DNA of 43,410 nucleotides from Desulfobulbaceae bacterium (GCA_024636345.1 JAGXHG010000027.1:1-43410), one strand, 5' to 3'. Numbered from the stretch's first letter, positions 33,394 through 41,483 are shown. The notes: generated from the sequence alone by a model not told the origin. Numbers and translations are program-made.

Positions 33394-34638
33394 TCATTGT
33401 TTGTTACCCTCAGCTAACGTAGAGATAGAATGGAGTTGTACTGGGCTGACAGTCTGGCAAGAACCGCCACATCCGCAATCTATATATGCTGTTGGTTTAT
33501 GCTCATGAGCGTGACCGTGACTGTCTCCGGTGCAACAGGATCCCGACGCGCAGCCACCGCCTTCTCCATTGCTGAACCAGCCTGTGAAGATGGTGTACAG
33601 AGGGTGGATAGAGAGGGTGAGCAGGACAAACGTTGCAGATGTCATCATCCAGCCGGGCAGGATTTCGGCAGCCTTCCCGACAACGGCAACGGCCGAGATA
33701 CCAAAGGAGAGGTAGACGGCATCGACTGCAAGACCGCAAAGTACACTGATGACGGCAATGGAAGACAGGTATAAAACTGTTGCCCGTTTACCAAGAAGGC
33801 CAACCAGTACGGAAAGGGAGGTAATATTCGTGGCCGGGCCGACCAGTAGAAAGACCAGGGCAGTTCCCGGACTTACACCTTTCATGATAAAGGCAGCTGC
33901 AATGGGAGTTGAGGCCGTGGCACAGATATAGAGCGGGATGCCAAATGTCAGCATGAGCAGCATGGACAGAAGTCCACCGCCTAAGTATCTGGCTATCACT
34001 GCGTCGGGAACCAGGACACTGATCAGCCCGGCCAGCAGAATACCGACAAAAAACCAGCCGGCAAGCTCAGCCCAGAGATCAGTAGCCGCATATTTGACGC
34101 CAAATTTAAGTTTTCCAAGGAGGCCATGATGGTGTTTATGATTCTCAGGCGGGCAGTCCTTTCCGTCACAACAGTTGTCTATGGGACAACTCAGGTCAGG
34201 AGTTGCTTGTTTGGTTTTGTCGGGAGGATTAAACAAATTTTCAGCACATCCGGCTACAAATGCGGAAATAAAGGCGGATAGTGGCCGGGCAATGGTCATG
34301 ATGGGATCAAGCAGAGCCCAGGTTATTGCAATGGAGTCTACGCCGGATTCGGGGGTGGAAATGAGAAAGGCTGTGGTGGCCCCATTATTGGCCCCCTGTT
34401 TTTTCAGTGAGGCTGCTGCCGGTAACACACCGCATGAACAGAGCGGAATAGGAATACCAAGAAGAGCTGCCTTAAATACTGAGCTGAAACGACCTTCTCC
34501 CAGGTGGGCTGCCACGTAGGCTGGTGATAAGAACATCTTGAGCATCCCGCCAACCAGAAGACCAAACAGGATATAGACCGAGGCCTGCTGCAACATGTCC
34601 CAAGAGGCAAGAAGGACATTATAGATAAAGTCTAACAT
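33394..34638 (-). CDS. SO_0444-type Cu/Zn efflux permease (DUF318/ArsP superfamily)
   Basis: 414 residues with two related bundles of membrane helices. The conserved GIPIPLCSCGVLPAAASLKKQGA at about 60-82 and GIPLYICATASTPIAAA in the second half are hallmarks of this permease superfamily; LCSCG supplies transport cysteines. The loop between halves is Cys/His-rich (CPIDNCCDGKDC...HKHHH), as is the C-terminal tail (CASGSCCTGDSHGHAHEH...CGCGGSC), both likely metal-binding. It should export copper or zinc from the cytoplasm. Two bases separate it from the ArsR-type repressor gene upstream, so they form one operon. Confidence 0.88.
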   Translation of the reverse strand: MLDFIYNVLLASWDMLQQASVYILFGLLVGGMLKMFLSPAYVAAHLGEGRFSSVFKAALLGIPIPLCSCGVLPAAASLKKQGANNGATTAFLISTPESGVDSIAITWALLDPIMTIARPLSAFISAFVAGCAENLFNPPDKTKQATPDLSCPIDNCCDGKDCPPENHKHHHGLLGKLKFGVKYAATDLWAELAGWFFVGILLAGLISVLVPDAVIARYLGGGLLSMLLMLTFGIPLYICATASTPIAAAFIMKGVSPGTALVFLLVGPATNITSLSVLVGLLGKRATVLYLSSIAVISVLCGLAVDAVYLSFGISAVAVVGKAAEILPGWMMTSATFVLLTLSIHPLYTIFTGWFSNGEGGGCASGSCCTGDSHGHAHEHKPTAYIDCGCGGSCQTVSPVQLHSISTLAEGNKQ

Positions 34639-34640
34639 AA

Positions 34641-35021
34641 TTATATTTCCTCCCTGAGATATTCTAAGGCCAGATGAATGAGTGCGCTTACATGATTATC
34701 ATTGAGTCGATAATAGAGGATCGGTCCTTCTCGACGATTGGTTACTAGTTGTTGTTGCCTCAGTTGACGTAACTGATGACTGACCGCGGATTCGCTCACC
34801 CCGACAAACATAGCCAGATCACAGACACACATCTCCTCACCATCAAGAGCCCGGAGAATGCGAAGACGATTGGGGTCACCCATGGCCTTGAACAAGTCCG
34901 CCAACTGCTCATTCTCTCTTAAGGGCAAAGCATGTTCTCTTGCGGCCTGAACCCTTTCCTGATGGATACACCTGCATTCACACTGTTCACTTTGTGCCAA
35001 TAGACTTTCTTCTTTTTTCAT
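34641..35021 (-). CDS. ArsR/SmtB-family metal-sensing repressor
   Basis: 126 residues. The winged-helix core contains LADLFKAMGDPNRLRILRAL and the recognition helix VSESAVSHQLRQLRQQQLV. Two known metal sites are suggested: the CadC-like alpha3/N site (CECRC near 14-18 with MCVCDLA near 64-70) and the SmtB-like alpha5 site (DNHVSALIHLALEYL at the C-terminus). It should repress its own operon with the permease and release DNA on binding Zn, Cd or a similar soft metal. An AT-rich repeat just upstream is the likely operator. Confidence 0.9.
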   Translation of the reverse strand: MKKEESLLAQSEQCECRCIHQERVQAAREHALPLRENEQLADLFKAMGDPNRLRILRALDGEEMCVCDLAMFVGVSESAVSHQLRQLRQQQLVTNRREGPILYYRLNDNHVSALIHLALEYLREEI

Positions 35022-35039
35022 TACTACCTCTTTATTTTA

Positions 35040-35072
35040 CTATATGATCATATATTCATATATTCATATATA
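35040..35072. promoter_or_regulatory. ArsR-type operator with repeated ATATTCAT
   Basis: A run of overlapping AT-rich repeats: a palindrome ATATGATCATAT followed by two ATATTCAT copies, starting 19 bases before the repressor gene. Position and composition match operators of ArsR/SmtB repressors (imperfect 12-2-12 repeats with ATA/TTC/TGA elements). Binding is inferred. Confidence 0.65.
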
Positions 35073-35285
35073 GAACCCCCCGCACAGATTGTCAAGTATG
35101 ACAAATAGAAAACAGCATGCCGAAGACTCCCGTACTGCTGTCTAAAAACAAGGCGGTCTTTTCCCTCTCAACCTCTCCCCTCTGTCTAATATTAAGACAT
35201 TATTCATTTCCTTTTTTCGCTATAGTATGTAGCTATTCATCGTGATCTTCAATAGTTATAGAATCGCAGCACGTTAAGTTCAAAC

Positions 35286-35302
35286 TGGCACAAACCATGC
35301 AA
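35286..35302 (+). promoter_or_regulatory. Sigma-54 promoter for the SHOCT 3/Met-rich 3 operon
   Basis: TGGCACAAACCATGCAA has a perfect -24 half (TGGCACA) and ATGCA at -12, with GG (35287-35288) and GC (35299-35300) exactly ten bases apart. The start site would be near 35312, leaving a 40-base leader with AAAGGAG before the SHOCT ATG. It is the best sigma-54 match in the window and is separated from the divergent ArsR operator by about 215 bases. The remaining 332-base gap holds nothing else I recognise. Confidence 0.75.
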
Positions 35303-35353
35303 GAAGAGGGTATGATTTATTAACACCCAACGTTTACATAAAGGAGAAACTCA

Positions 35354-35620
35354 ATGATGCATAATGGATTTGGATCAGGATTTGGACACTATGGCAGCTG
35401 GCTATGCGGCCCCGGGGCCTTTTTCCCCGGTCCTTTTGGTTGGATTATCACCCTGCTGTTCTGGGGGTTGGTTGTCTGGCTGGTGGTCAAACTCTTTGGG
35501 GTCCTGTTCGTAGGAAAAACGAACAGCTTACCGAGTAATCTTGAAACATTGAAAGAACGCTACGCCCGAGGTGAGGTTTCTGAAGAGGAATACAACCGTA
35601 TGAAGACAGAACTCGGATAG
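35354..35620 (+). CDS. SHOCT-domain mini membrane protein, copy 3
   Basis: 88 residues, the longest of the three. The N-terminus is Gly/Phe-rich with one Cys (GFGSGFGHYGSWLCGPGAFF), then a membrane span at about 28-53, and the SHOCT helices LKERYARGEVSEEEYNRMKTEL. It is the first gene of a likely four-gene sigma-54 operon with the lipoprotein, the zinc-ribbon membrane protein and Met-rich protein 3. Confidence 0.87.
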   Translation: MMHNGFGSGFGHYGSWLCGPGAFFPGPFGWIITLLFWGLVVWLVVKLFGVLFVGKTNSLPSNLETLKERYARGEVSEEEYNRMKTELG

Positions 35621-35764
35621 TGTCTGTGTGGCCCCATTAGTTTTTGCAAGATCCTGTACAACTCCGTTGTTTTTGCCGGGCAAACAAGATTTCATCAGCA
35701 CCACTTCATAAAGGGATATCGTCATCAGGTAAGTTCATATGAACAGAGGAATAAAAGGAAAAAC

Positions 35765-35941
35765 ATGAATACTGCAAACCTGTTCATTTTGGTACTTGCA
35801 GCAGTCTTGCTCAACGGCTGTGGACATTACGGCATGGGACCGCAGTATCATTATAGTCGTTATAACCAAATGCAAGCAGTGCATGGGTATCACAATATAC
35901 CTGGAAACAGCATGCTAACTCCTGACCCATACGTGAGATAG
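35765..35941 (+). CDS. Small lipoprotein (58 aa)
   Basis: A 58-residue product starting MNTANLFILVLAAVLLNGCG. The lipobox LLNGC places the acylated Cys at position 19. The 40-residue mature part is rich in His, Tyr, Met and Asn (HYGMGPQYHYSRYNQ, HGYHN), suitable for metal binding. AAAGGAAAAAC precedes the ATG. It ends two bases before the zinc-ribbon gene. No family recognised. Confidence 0.7.
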   Translation: MNTANLFILVLAAVLLNGCGHYGMGPQYHYSRYNQMQAVHGYHNIPGNSMLTPDPYVR

Positions 35942-35943
35942 TC

Positions 35944-36273
35944 ATGAATTGCGCATGGCGATCCACCTGGCAAAGCTACTACTTTTTTCATAGCTGGCTG
36001 TTCTGGCTGTTTTTGATTCTGACAATCACAGCAGCGCTTATTTTTTTGCTGAATCATTTACGGATAAAACAGCAGATGAAATGCCCTGGTTGCAACAGCC
36101 TGGTGCAAGAAGTCTACCTACGTTGCCCGGATTGCGGCCAGGGCCTCAAAAGCCATTGCCCGAGTTGCAGTCGCATCGTTGAAAACAGCTGGCAGTTTTG
36201 TCCCCACTGCCAGGAAGCTTTACACCATGGGGGCTCTAATAAACCAACAAAGGCAGGCATGGGGCCTGCTTAA
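35944..36273 (+). CDS. Membrane-anchored double zinc-ribbon protein
   Basis: 109 residues. A hydrophobic segment at about 14-37 is a membrane anchor. Four CxxC knuckles follow (CPGC, CPDC, CPSC, CPHC), forming two zinc ribbons of the rubredoxin-like DUF7577/DZANK type. The tail is His/Gly-rich. Similar small proteins often act as structural or scaffold subunits; here a metal-buffer or sensing role beside the Met-rich gene is only inferred. It is coupled to the lipoprotein gene, with 27 bases to the next gene. Confidence 0.75.
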   Translation: MNCAWRSTWQSYYFFHSWLFWLFLILTITAALIFLLNHLRIKQQMKCPGCNSLVQEVYLRCPDCGQGLKSHCPSCSRIVENSWQFCPHCQEALHHGGSNKPTKAGMGPA

Positions 36274-36300
36274 AAGGAAAAAATAATTGGAGATTAAACA

Positions 36301-36771
36301 ATGAAAAAGGAAATCAAAGCAACAGTAATCACAGCAATATTGGCAATCGGGCTCATGGCAGGTACTGCTATTGCCCAGGCAGAAACCGACACCAGTACCA
36401 ATACACAGCAACAACCAATGTCTGGGAACATGATGAATGGTGGTATGAAAGGCGGGATGATGCAAGGTAACATGATGCAAGGTGGCGGTATGATGGATGG
36501 TAATATGATGGGACAGCAGAATGGTGGAGGGATGGGGTGCAATGGCATGATGGGTGGTATGATGATGAATAAAATGACACCTGGCCAGCAGCAGGAATTC
36601 ATGAACCAGACCGTTGAGTTGCGCAAACAGATGATGGAACAGCGTTTCTCTTATATGGAAGCCGCGCGTAATCCTGACACCAGTCCAGAGGATCTTGCAA
36701 AAATCGAAAAAGGCATGTTGGATCTACGTACCAAAATGATTGATAAGATGAATAATGTACAAAAGAAATAG
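36301..36771 (+). CDS. Methionine-rich exported protein, copy 3 (ZraP/Spy-like C-terminus)
   Basis: 156 residues. Signal peptide at about 1-25 (AILAIGLMAGTAIAQA). A Met/Gly/Asn-rich zone covers about 40-92 (GNMMQGGGMMDGNMMGQQ). The C-terminal 60 residues form a charged helical part (QTVELRKQMMEQRFSYMEAARNPDTSPEDLAKIEKGM) that resembles ZraP/CpxP/Spy-type periplasmic chaperones, whose helices bear the same R-K-x-M-x-E pattern. So this copy may combine metal buffering with chaperone activity. It ends the operon, just before a strong terminator. Confidence 0.82.
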   Translation: MKKEIKATVITAILAIGLMAGTAIAQAETDTSTNTQQQPMSGNMMNGGMKGGMMQGNMMQGGGMMDGNMMGQQNGGGMGCNGMMGGMMMNKMTPGQQQEFMNQTVELRKQMMEQRFSYMEAARNPDTSPEDLAKIEKGMLDLRTKMIDKMNNVQKK

Positions 36772-36823
36772 TGTTTCATCTTATCAATCATTTCCAGAGG
36801 TAATCAGGTAAAAATGGACACTT

Positions 36824-36868
36824 GGCTAAGCGGTTTTTTTCATAAACCGCTTAGCCTTAAATTATTTT
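36824..36868 (+). terminator. Strong rho-independent terminator
   Basis: GGCTAAGCGGTTT (36824-36836) pairs perfectly over 13 bases with AAACCGCTTAGCC (36844-36856) around a 7-base loop, then TTAAATTATTTT. It lies 52 bases after the Met-rich gene stop and 21 bases before the insertion-sequence end. Confidence 0.88.
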
Positions 36869-36889
36869 GGAATAATCTAATCCAATCTG

Positions 36890-36908
36890 GGTATGCACTT
36901 GACTCAAG
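36890..36908 (+). repeat. Left terminal inverted repeat of the IS1595-like element
   Basis: GGTATGCACTTGACTCAAG. Its inner part ACTTGA-C-TCAAGT is itself palindromic when the next base is included. Confidence 0.8.
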
Positions 36909-36937
36909 TGGGTACCCAGATGTAGTATTTTTTAATT

Positions 36938-37470
36938 ATGGAGGATTACCCTAAAGATTTGGTCGACCTTGGACAACGCTTTGCTACCGAGGAAACCTGC
37001 CGGCAATATTTTCTCAGTAGACGTATGCTGGCCCAATCGCTATCACTGCCCAGTCTGTTGCAAAATAAGAAATCTTGGTTTGCTAATAGAAACCTTTCTT
37101 GTTTCGAAAGTTGTGGAATCTAATCCTCGATTTTTTCGGTACAATTTCCCAAAACACCCAAAAGCCTTTGCCGTTTTAGTTTAATGCAATTTGGCATATA
37201 ATAAACCAGAAGTATGGCGCAAACGCCTTGGGCTTGCAACCAAGTATTGGATTTGGTAGTTACTGAATCGCTTGGGCATGGTCTCATAAATTGCGACGAG
37301 CAATGGTTCGTTCAGGTCGAGATTGCCTTAATGGCACTATTGAAGTAGATGAGACTTGATGGATATGTCTTTTATTTTAACTGGCGGAGATCATGCGCGC
37401 GGGAAATTATTTTATCATTTACTTTAACAAGCAGTTTCGATACAGCCTGTAAACATAGAAGAAATGTTTG
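36938..37470 (+). pseudogene. IS1595-family transposase remnant
   Basis: The N-terminus MEDYPKDLVDLGQRFATEET followed by CRQYFLS and, after one frame change, WPNRYHCPVC is the zinc-ribbon start of ISXO2-like transposases. Further on, YGANALGLQ, GFGSY and LRRAMVRSGRDCLNGTIEVDET match the catalytic region, broken by stop codons (for example near 37263). Past DET the catalytic core is missing, and the end resumes as RGKLFYHLL and QAVSIQPVN, typical of the family's C-terminus. Stops, frameshifts and a deletion make it inactive. Confidence 0.82.
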
Positions 37471-37520
37471 GGCGAAAATATGTACAGGCGGCAACTAATA
37501 AGAACAACTTATAGTATGTG

Positions 37521-37539
37521 CTTGAGTCAAGTGCATACC
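37521..37539 (-). repeat. Right terminal inverted repeat of the IS1595-like element
   Basis: CTTGAGTCAAGTGCATACC, the exact reverse complement of the left repeat over 19 bases. Confidence 0.8.
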
Positions 37540-37615
37540 ATGTTAATCATACTATGGGCTTGCCAGTTTTTCCGGGCCGGATCAAAATCAAAAAACGAGA
37601 CAAGTTGTGGAATTC

Positions 37616-38050
37616 ATGATAACAGCAGAACTTTCGGGTATTACCCTCGAAGACTTGATCCCGCATCGTGGCCGCATGGTGCTGATCGATGACATTCTGG
37701 AAGTCGACTCCAGCCATGCCCTTACGGCTTCTGTGATGAGTGAATTGTATCCTCTGGTCGATGCACATGGTGTACAGCCGCTGATCATGATAGAATTGGC
37801 AGCCCAGACTGCCGGGGTGTGTAATGGTCTGGACCGCATTAAAACCAAGGGGATTGATTCGCTTAAGATGGGCTGGTTAGTGGGTGTGAAACGGGCACAG
37901 TTTTATATTGACCATATTCCTCTGGGCAGTAGGGTTTTCACCCGTTCTGAGAACAGTCACAACTATGAAAATCTGCGGGAAGTTTCCTGTGTGGTACATC
38001 TGGATAAGAGACTTATTGGAGAAGTGACATTACAACTTTTTCAGGCATAA
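37616..38050 (+). CDS. 3-hydroxyacyl-ACP dehydratase, ApeP-like
   Basis: 144 residues from ATG 37616; a GTG at 37607 would add three. IPHRGRMVLID at about 15-25 gives the catalytic His (H17) of this FabZ-related group, and IELAAQTAG gives the Glu (E60). LPHRGRM-type motifs mark the aryl-polyene dehydratase ApeP. It should remove water from the 3-hydroxyacyl-ACP in each elongation round. The reductase gene follows after nine bases. In contrast to the ApeI-like gene at 14.5 kb, both catalytic residues are present. Confidence 0.85.
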   Translation: MITAELSGITLEDLIPHRGRMVLIDDILEVDSSHALTASVMSELYPLVDAHGVQPLIMIELAAQTAGVCNGLDRIKTKGIDSLKMGWLVGVKRAQFYIDHIPLGSRVFTRSENSHNYENLREVSCVVHLDKRLIGEVTLQLFQA

Positions 38051-38059
38051 AAATATATT

Positions 38060-38797
38060 ATGAAAGAGAAAAATAACCAAAAAGTGGCTATCATTACTGG
38101 TGCAGCCAAGGGAATCGGCAGGGCCATTGCCGTGGAACTTGCCCTGGCCGGGTATTATACGGTGATCAATTACCTGTCTGATCAGGCTGGGGCGGAACAG
38201 ACCCTGGCGATGGTGAAAGAGGCTGGAAGTTGCGGCGAGGTCTATCCTTTTGATGTCCGGGATGGCCGGAAGGCGGAAGAGGTGATTGAGGACATTGCGC
38301 AGCGGCTGGGCAGGATTGATGTCCTGGTCAATAATGCCGGAATCATCCATGACGGTCTGTTCATGATGATGGAACCGGAGAGCTGGCACTCCGTGCTTGA
38401 TACCAGTCTCACTGGCTTTTATAATATGACCCGGCCGGTCATCGAAAAAATGGTGCGCAGCCGCAGCGGGGTCGTGATCTCCCTGTCGTCGGCTTCGGCC
38501 CTCATGCCCAATCGCGGTCAGGCAAATTATTCGGCGGCCAAAGCCGGACTGACTGCGGCCAGCAGGGTGGTTGCCTCGGAGGTGGCCCGCCTGGGTATTC
38601 GAGTCAACGTGGTGGCCCCGGGCCTTATTGAGACCGATATGATTAAGGATGCCCCCAAGGAGCATATTAAAAATATGATCCCCATGGCCCGGATCGGCAG
38701 ACCTGATGAGGTGGCAAAAGTTGTGGCCTTCCTCTGTTCCGACGATGCTTCTTATGTGACTGGACAGGTTCTCTCGGTCAATGGCGGGATGTGTTAG
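38060..38797 (+). CDS. 3-ketoacyl-ACP reductase (FabG/ApeQ-like SDR)
   Basis: 245 residues of classical short-chain dehydrogenase fold. NAD(P)H-binding TGAAKGIG at 13-20, NNAG at 91-94, catalytic Ser143/144 in SLSSASAL, Y157 and K161 in YSAAK, then PGLIETDM and the C-terminal VNGG. It reduces 3-ketoacyl-ACP to 3-hydroxyacyl-ACP. It is placed between ApeP-like and LolA-like genes, as in known aryl-polyene operons. The stop is two bases from the next start. Confidence 0.93.
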   Translation: MKEKNNQKVAIITGAAKGIGRAIAVELALAGYYTVINYLSDQAGAEQTLAMVKEAGSCGEVYPFDVRDGRKAEEVIEDIAQRLGRIDVLVNNAGIIHDGLFMMMEPESWHSVLDTSLTGFYNMTRPVIEKMVRSRSGVVISLSSASALMPNRGQANYSAAKAGLTAASRVVASEVARLGIRVNVVAPGLIETDMIKDAPKEHIKNMIPMARIGRPDEVAKVVAFLCSDDASYVTGQVLSVNGGMC

Positions 38798-38799
38798 CC

Positions 38800-39399
38800 A
38801 TGCGCTCCTTGATAGTGGTGCTGTTTCTGGCAGCAGGGCTTGGATTTTTGTCTCCGGCCCGGGCGCAGGATGCCGCCGGTCTTTCTCCTGTGCGCGTGGA
38901 GTCTGTGCAGGCGGAATTTACTCAGGAAAAACATCTGCCCATCCTTGCTCGTCCTATTATCTCGAAAGGCACCTTTGTATTTCAGGCACCTGCATCCTTA
39001 CGCTGGGAATATCTCTCGCCCGTACACTCCGTTCTGCTTATGGATGATGGTCGGACCCGTAAATTCATACAGCGTAATGGCCAATTTGTAGAAGAACAAG
39101 GAATGGGCGTGGATTCCATGGCGATTGTCCTTCAGGAGATTACCGGATGGCTTGATGGGCATATCAGCGACACCCCCACCTTTAAGGCCAAGGTTCAGGA
39201 GGGGGGGCTTATCGTGCTCACCCCGAAAGAATCGGCGCTGGCCAGGATCATCAGCCGTATTGAATTAAGGCTGGCAGGCAAGTCCGGTCTGATGGAATCG
39301 GTAACGCTGTATGAAGGGCCGGATTCCTTGACCAAATTGATTTTTTCCCATGGTGTCTTGAATGAGAAGATTCCGGCAGCAACATTTATGAAACCATGA
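38800..39399 (+). CDS. LolA-like outer-membrane lipoprotein carrier protein
   Basis: 199 residues from ATG 38800. Signal peptide about 1-19 (VVLFLAAGLGFLSPARA). The mature protein follows the LolA fold: SVQAEFTQEKHLPILARPIISKGTFVFQAPASLRWEYLSP is the characteristic first sheet. LolA-like proteins in aryl-polyene clusters are thought to carry the product across the periplasm toward the outer membrane, working with the MMPL exporter and a lipoprotein. Coupled to the reductase gene. Confidence 0.85.
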   Translation: MRSLIVVLFLAAGLGFLSPARAQDAAGLSPVRVESVQAEFTQEKHLPILARPIISKGTFVFQAPASLRWEYLSPVHSVLLMDDGRTRKFIQRNGQFVEEQGMGVDSMAIVLQEITGWLDGHISDTPTFKAKVQEGGLIVLTPKESALARIISRIELRLAGKSGLMESVTLYEGPDSLTKLIFSHGVLNEKIPAATFMKP

Positions 39400-39492
39400 A
39401 GGGTACCTTGAAAAATAAGGATTTTCGTTCAAGATCAAGGCATGCGAAAAATTTTACCGCAGGCATATAACTAATATTCTGAGGATAAAATT

Positions 39493-40221
39493 GTGAGCAT
39501 AATGCAGAGATTGGTGGGCGAAAAGACCATTTTGCGAGGAGCCCTGAAGTCTGTTTTACCCTGTGTGTTCCTCCTGTTGCTGGCGGCCTGTTCAGCTCTG
39601 CAGCCTGTCCATCTGCCGGATCTGACTGATCTGGACGCAGTCGATGACAGCCAGGCTGGGCAATTCCTGCAGAGATGCAGAAATAATTTTGTAACGGGAA
39701 ACTGGCAGTTTGTTCATTCCATTGCCTTCAAGATGGCTGATGGGGGCGGTGCCACGGTAATCGGGGTTACCGTTCTTGACGGACAAAAACTTCATTGCGC
39801 TCTCATGACAGTGGAGGGTCTTGTCCTTTTTGAGGCAGAACTTGCTCAGGAGAAACTGGCAGTGAGCCGGGCCCTGCCGCCTTTTGATAATCCGGAATTT
39901 GCCAGAGGCTTGATCCGTGATGTGCAGGCTATCTTCCTGCCCCCGGCGGGAGAGGAGCCGAAGGCAGCAGGAAGGCTTGTCGGCGGTGAGCTTGTCTGTC
40001 GATATCACGCAGACAATGGTCAGATAACAGACCTTCTTGTTGATGAGAAGGGTAGCCGGATAAATATCTACGATCCCGATCTGAACAGAAGCCGAAGCAT
40101 TGTTGCCGGATCACCCATCACTGTGGCTGCTGAGAGAGTACCTGAAACGCTGGAGTTAACCGCCTCCGGTTTGAGCGCTTATACCTTAACTATGACACTG
40201 ATCAGTGCTGATAAAATATGA
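39493..40221 (+). CDS. Cluster lipoprotein (DUF3261-like, LolB role suspected)
   Basis: 242 residues from GTG 39493 (GAGGA seven bases before). The lipobox LLAAC places the acylated Cys at about 33 after an unusually long, basic leader. The mature protein is beta-rich, with GNWQFVHSIAFKMADGGG and TVLDGQKLHCALMTVEGLVLFEAE, matching the DUF3261 lipoproteins seen in aryl-polyene clusters. It may receive the product at the outer membrane as LolB does (inference). The stop overlaps the radical-SAM gene by four bases. Family assignment is by pattern, not search. Confidence 0.65.
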   Translation: MSIMQRLVGEKTILRGALKSVLPCVFLLLLAACSALQPVHLPDLTDLDAVDDSQAGQFLQRCRNNFVTGNWQFVHSIAFKMADGGGATVIGVTVLDGQKLHCALMTVEGLVLFEAELAQEKLAVSRALPPFDNPEFARGLIRDVQAIFLPPAGEEPKAAGRLVGGELVCRYHADNGQITDLLVDEKGSRINIYDPDLNRSRSIVAGSPITVAAERVPETLELTASGLSAYTLTMTLISADKI

Positions 40222-41483
40222 AATTTAAACTCATCTATCCCAAGTGGGCCAAGCTGGACCGGCAGACGGAGTTTCACCTGCCGCCGCATGGCCCGATTGT
40301 CTTTGCCGCCACCCTGCCCGATTATGTTGACGTTGACTTTGTTGATGAAAATCTGGAGACCATTGATTTTGATGATCCGGTCGATATGGTCGGGATCTCG
40401 ATGATGCTCACCGTGCAGGTGAAGCGCGGCTGGGAGATTGCGGATCTTTACCGGAAAAAAGGGATCAAGGTCATCTTTGGCGGGATTGCCACCATGCTCC
40501 ATGCCGAGGAGACCATGGAACATGCAGATTCTGTCTTTCTTGGCGAGGCCGAGGGCCGGATGGAACAGGTACTGGCCGATTTCAGGCAGGGCAAGCTCAA
40601 GCCCTGTTACGATTTTATGGACAAGCGGCCGGACATCGCCCTGGTCGGCCCGGCCCGCCGGGATCTCCTCAATCGCAAGCTCTACAACTACAAGGGCGTG
40701 CAGATGGTGGACCTGGTCCACGCCTCGCGCGGCTGTAGATTCAATTGCTACCCCTGCGCCGTCTCCTATCTCGGCGGGCGGGTCTTCCGGCCCCGGCCCA
40801 TTGACAAGGCGATAGCCGAGATGGCCGGCATCGACAACAACCGCCTCTTCATCGTCGACAACTCCCTGGCCCAGAACACCCAGTGGGAGATGGACCTGTT
40901 CCGGGAGATGATCCCCCTGAAAAAGAAATGGTGCTCCCATCCCATTGAAGACAAGCCCGAGGTCCTTGATCTCGCGGCCCAGGCCGGGGCCTGGTATGTG
41001 TACCAGGCGGTCTTTGACACCTCGAACTATATTAAGGAGCGGATCAAGCGTTATCACGACCACGGCATAGGCGTCGAGGGCACGATCCTCCTCGGCCTCG
41101 ACAATCACGATGAAGACTTCATCAAGCGCTTGATCGACTTTCTCCTTGAGATTGAGCTTGATCTGGCCGAATTCACGGTCTTGACCCCCTTCCCCCACAC
41201 CAAGGCCTGGAAGGAGCTGAACCAGCAGAACCGCATTCTCTCCCAGGACTGGAACGACTATTCAGCGGATAAGGTGGTCTTTCAGCCCAAACAGATGAGT
41301 CCGGGCAAGCTGCAGGAACTGCTCGATTATGCCTGGAACACCTTCTACCACGATGAATCGCAGAAGATGAAGATGGCGAAACTGTTCCAGCAGGTGGTAA
41401 AAAAAGAGATGGCCGACGACACCTTCAAACCCCGGGACAGAAGCCTGGCCGATCAGTCTTTCGGCCGGGATGCCAGTAGATAG
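40218..41483 (+). CDS. B12-binding-type radical SAM protein
   Basis: 421 residues. Residues 1-130 show a Rossmann-like cobalamin-binding fold (PPHGPIVFAATLP, VDMVGISMM, VIFGGIATMLHAEE, DSVFLGEAE); the DxHxxG histidine motif is not present, as in many class B members. C173-x3-C177-x2-C180 in SRGCRFNCYPC binds the [4Fe-4S] cluster. The C-terminal half has TPFPHTKAWKELNQQNRILS, a pattern seen in hopanoid-type and related methylases. Methylation of an unactivated carbon or ring chemistry is possible. It starts within the previous stop, so it belongs to the polyene operon. Confidence 0.85.
   Translation: MKFKLIYPKWAKLDRQTEFHLPPHGPIVFAATLPDYVDVDFVDENLETIDFDDPVDMVGISMMLTVQVKRGWEIADLYRKKGIKVIFGGIATMLHAEETMEHADSVFLGEAEGRMEQVLADFRQGKLKPCYDFMDKRPDIALVGPARRDLLNRKLYNYKGVQMVDLVHASRGCRFNCYPCAVSYLGGRVFRPRPIDKAIAEMAGIDNNRLFIVDNSLAQNTQWEMDLFREMIPLKKKWCSHPIEDKPEVLDLAAQAGAWYVYQAVFDTSNYIKERIKRYHDHGIGVEGTILLGLDNHDEDFIKRLIDFLLEIELDLAEFTVLTPFPHTKAWKELNQQNRILSQDWNDYSADKVVFQPKQMSPGKLQELLDYAWNTFYHDESQKMKMAKLFQQVVKKEMADDTFKPRDRSLADQSFGRDASR

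Larger units (their letters stand above)
36890..37539 (+). mobile_element. Degenerate IS1595-family (ISXO2-like) element with both terminal repeats
   Basis: Matching terminal inverted repeats of 19 bases, GGTATGCACTTGACTCAAG, mark 36890-36908 and (inverted) 37521-37539. Inside lies a broken transposase. The element is about 650 bp against roughly 1 kb for an intact relative, so part is deleted. No target duplication is obvious, as expected for an old copy. It stands directly before the third polyene block, 77 bases ahead of the ApeP-like gene, and may have supplied or removed its promoter. Confidence 0.82.

Noticed and set aside
40179..41198. Minus-strand 339-codon frame opposite the B12-type radical-SAM gene
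   Set aside because: Long because of GC-rich codons on the other strand; it has no recognisable domain, while the plus strand has CxxxCxxC and operon coupling.
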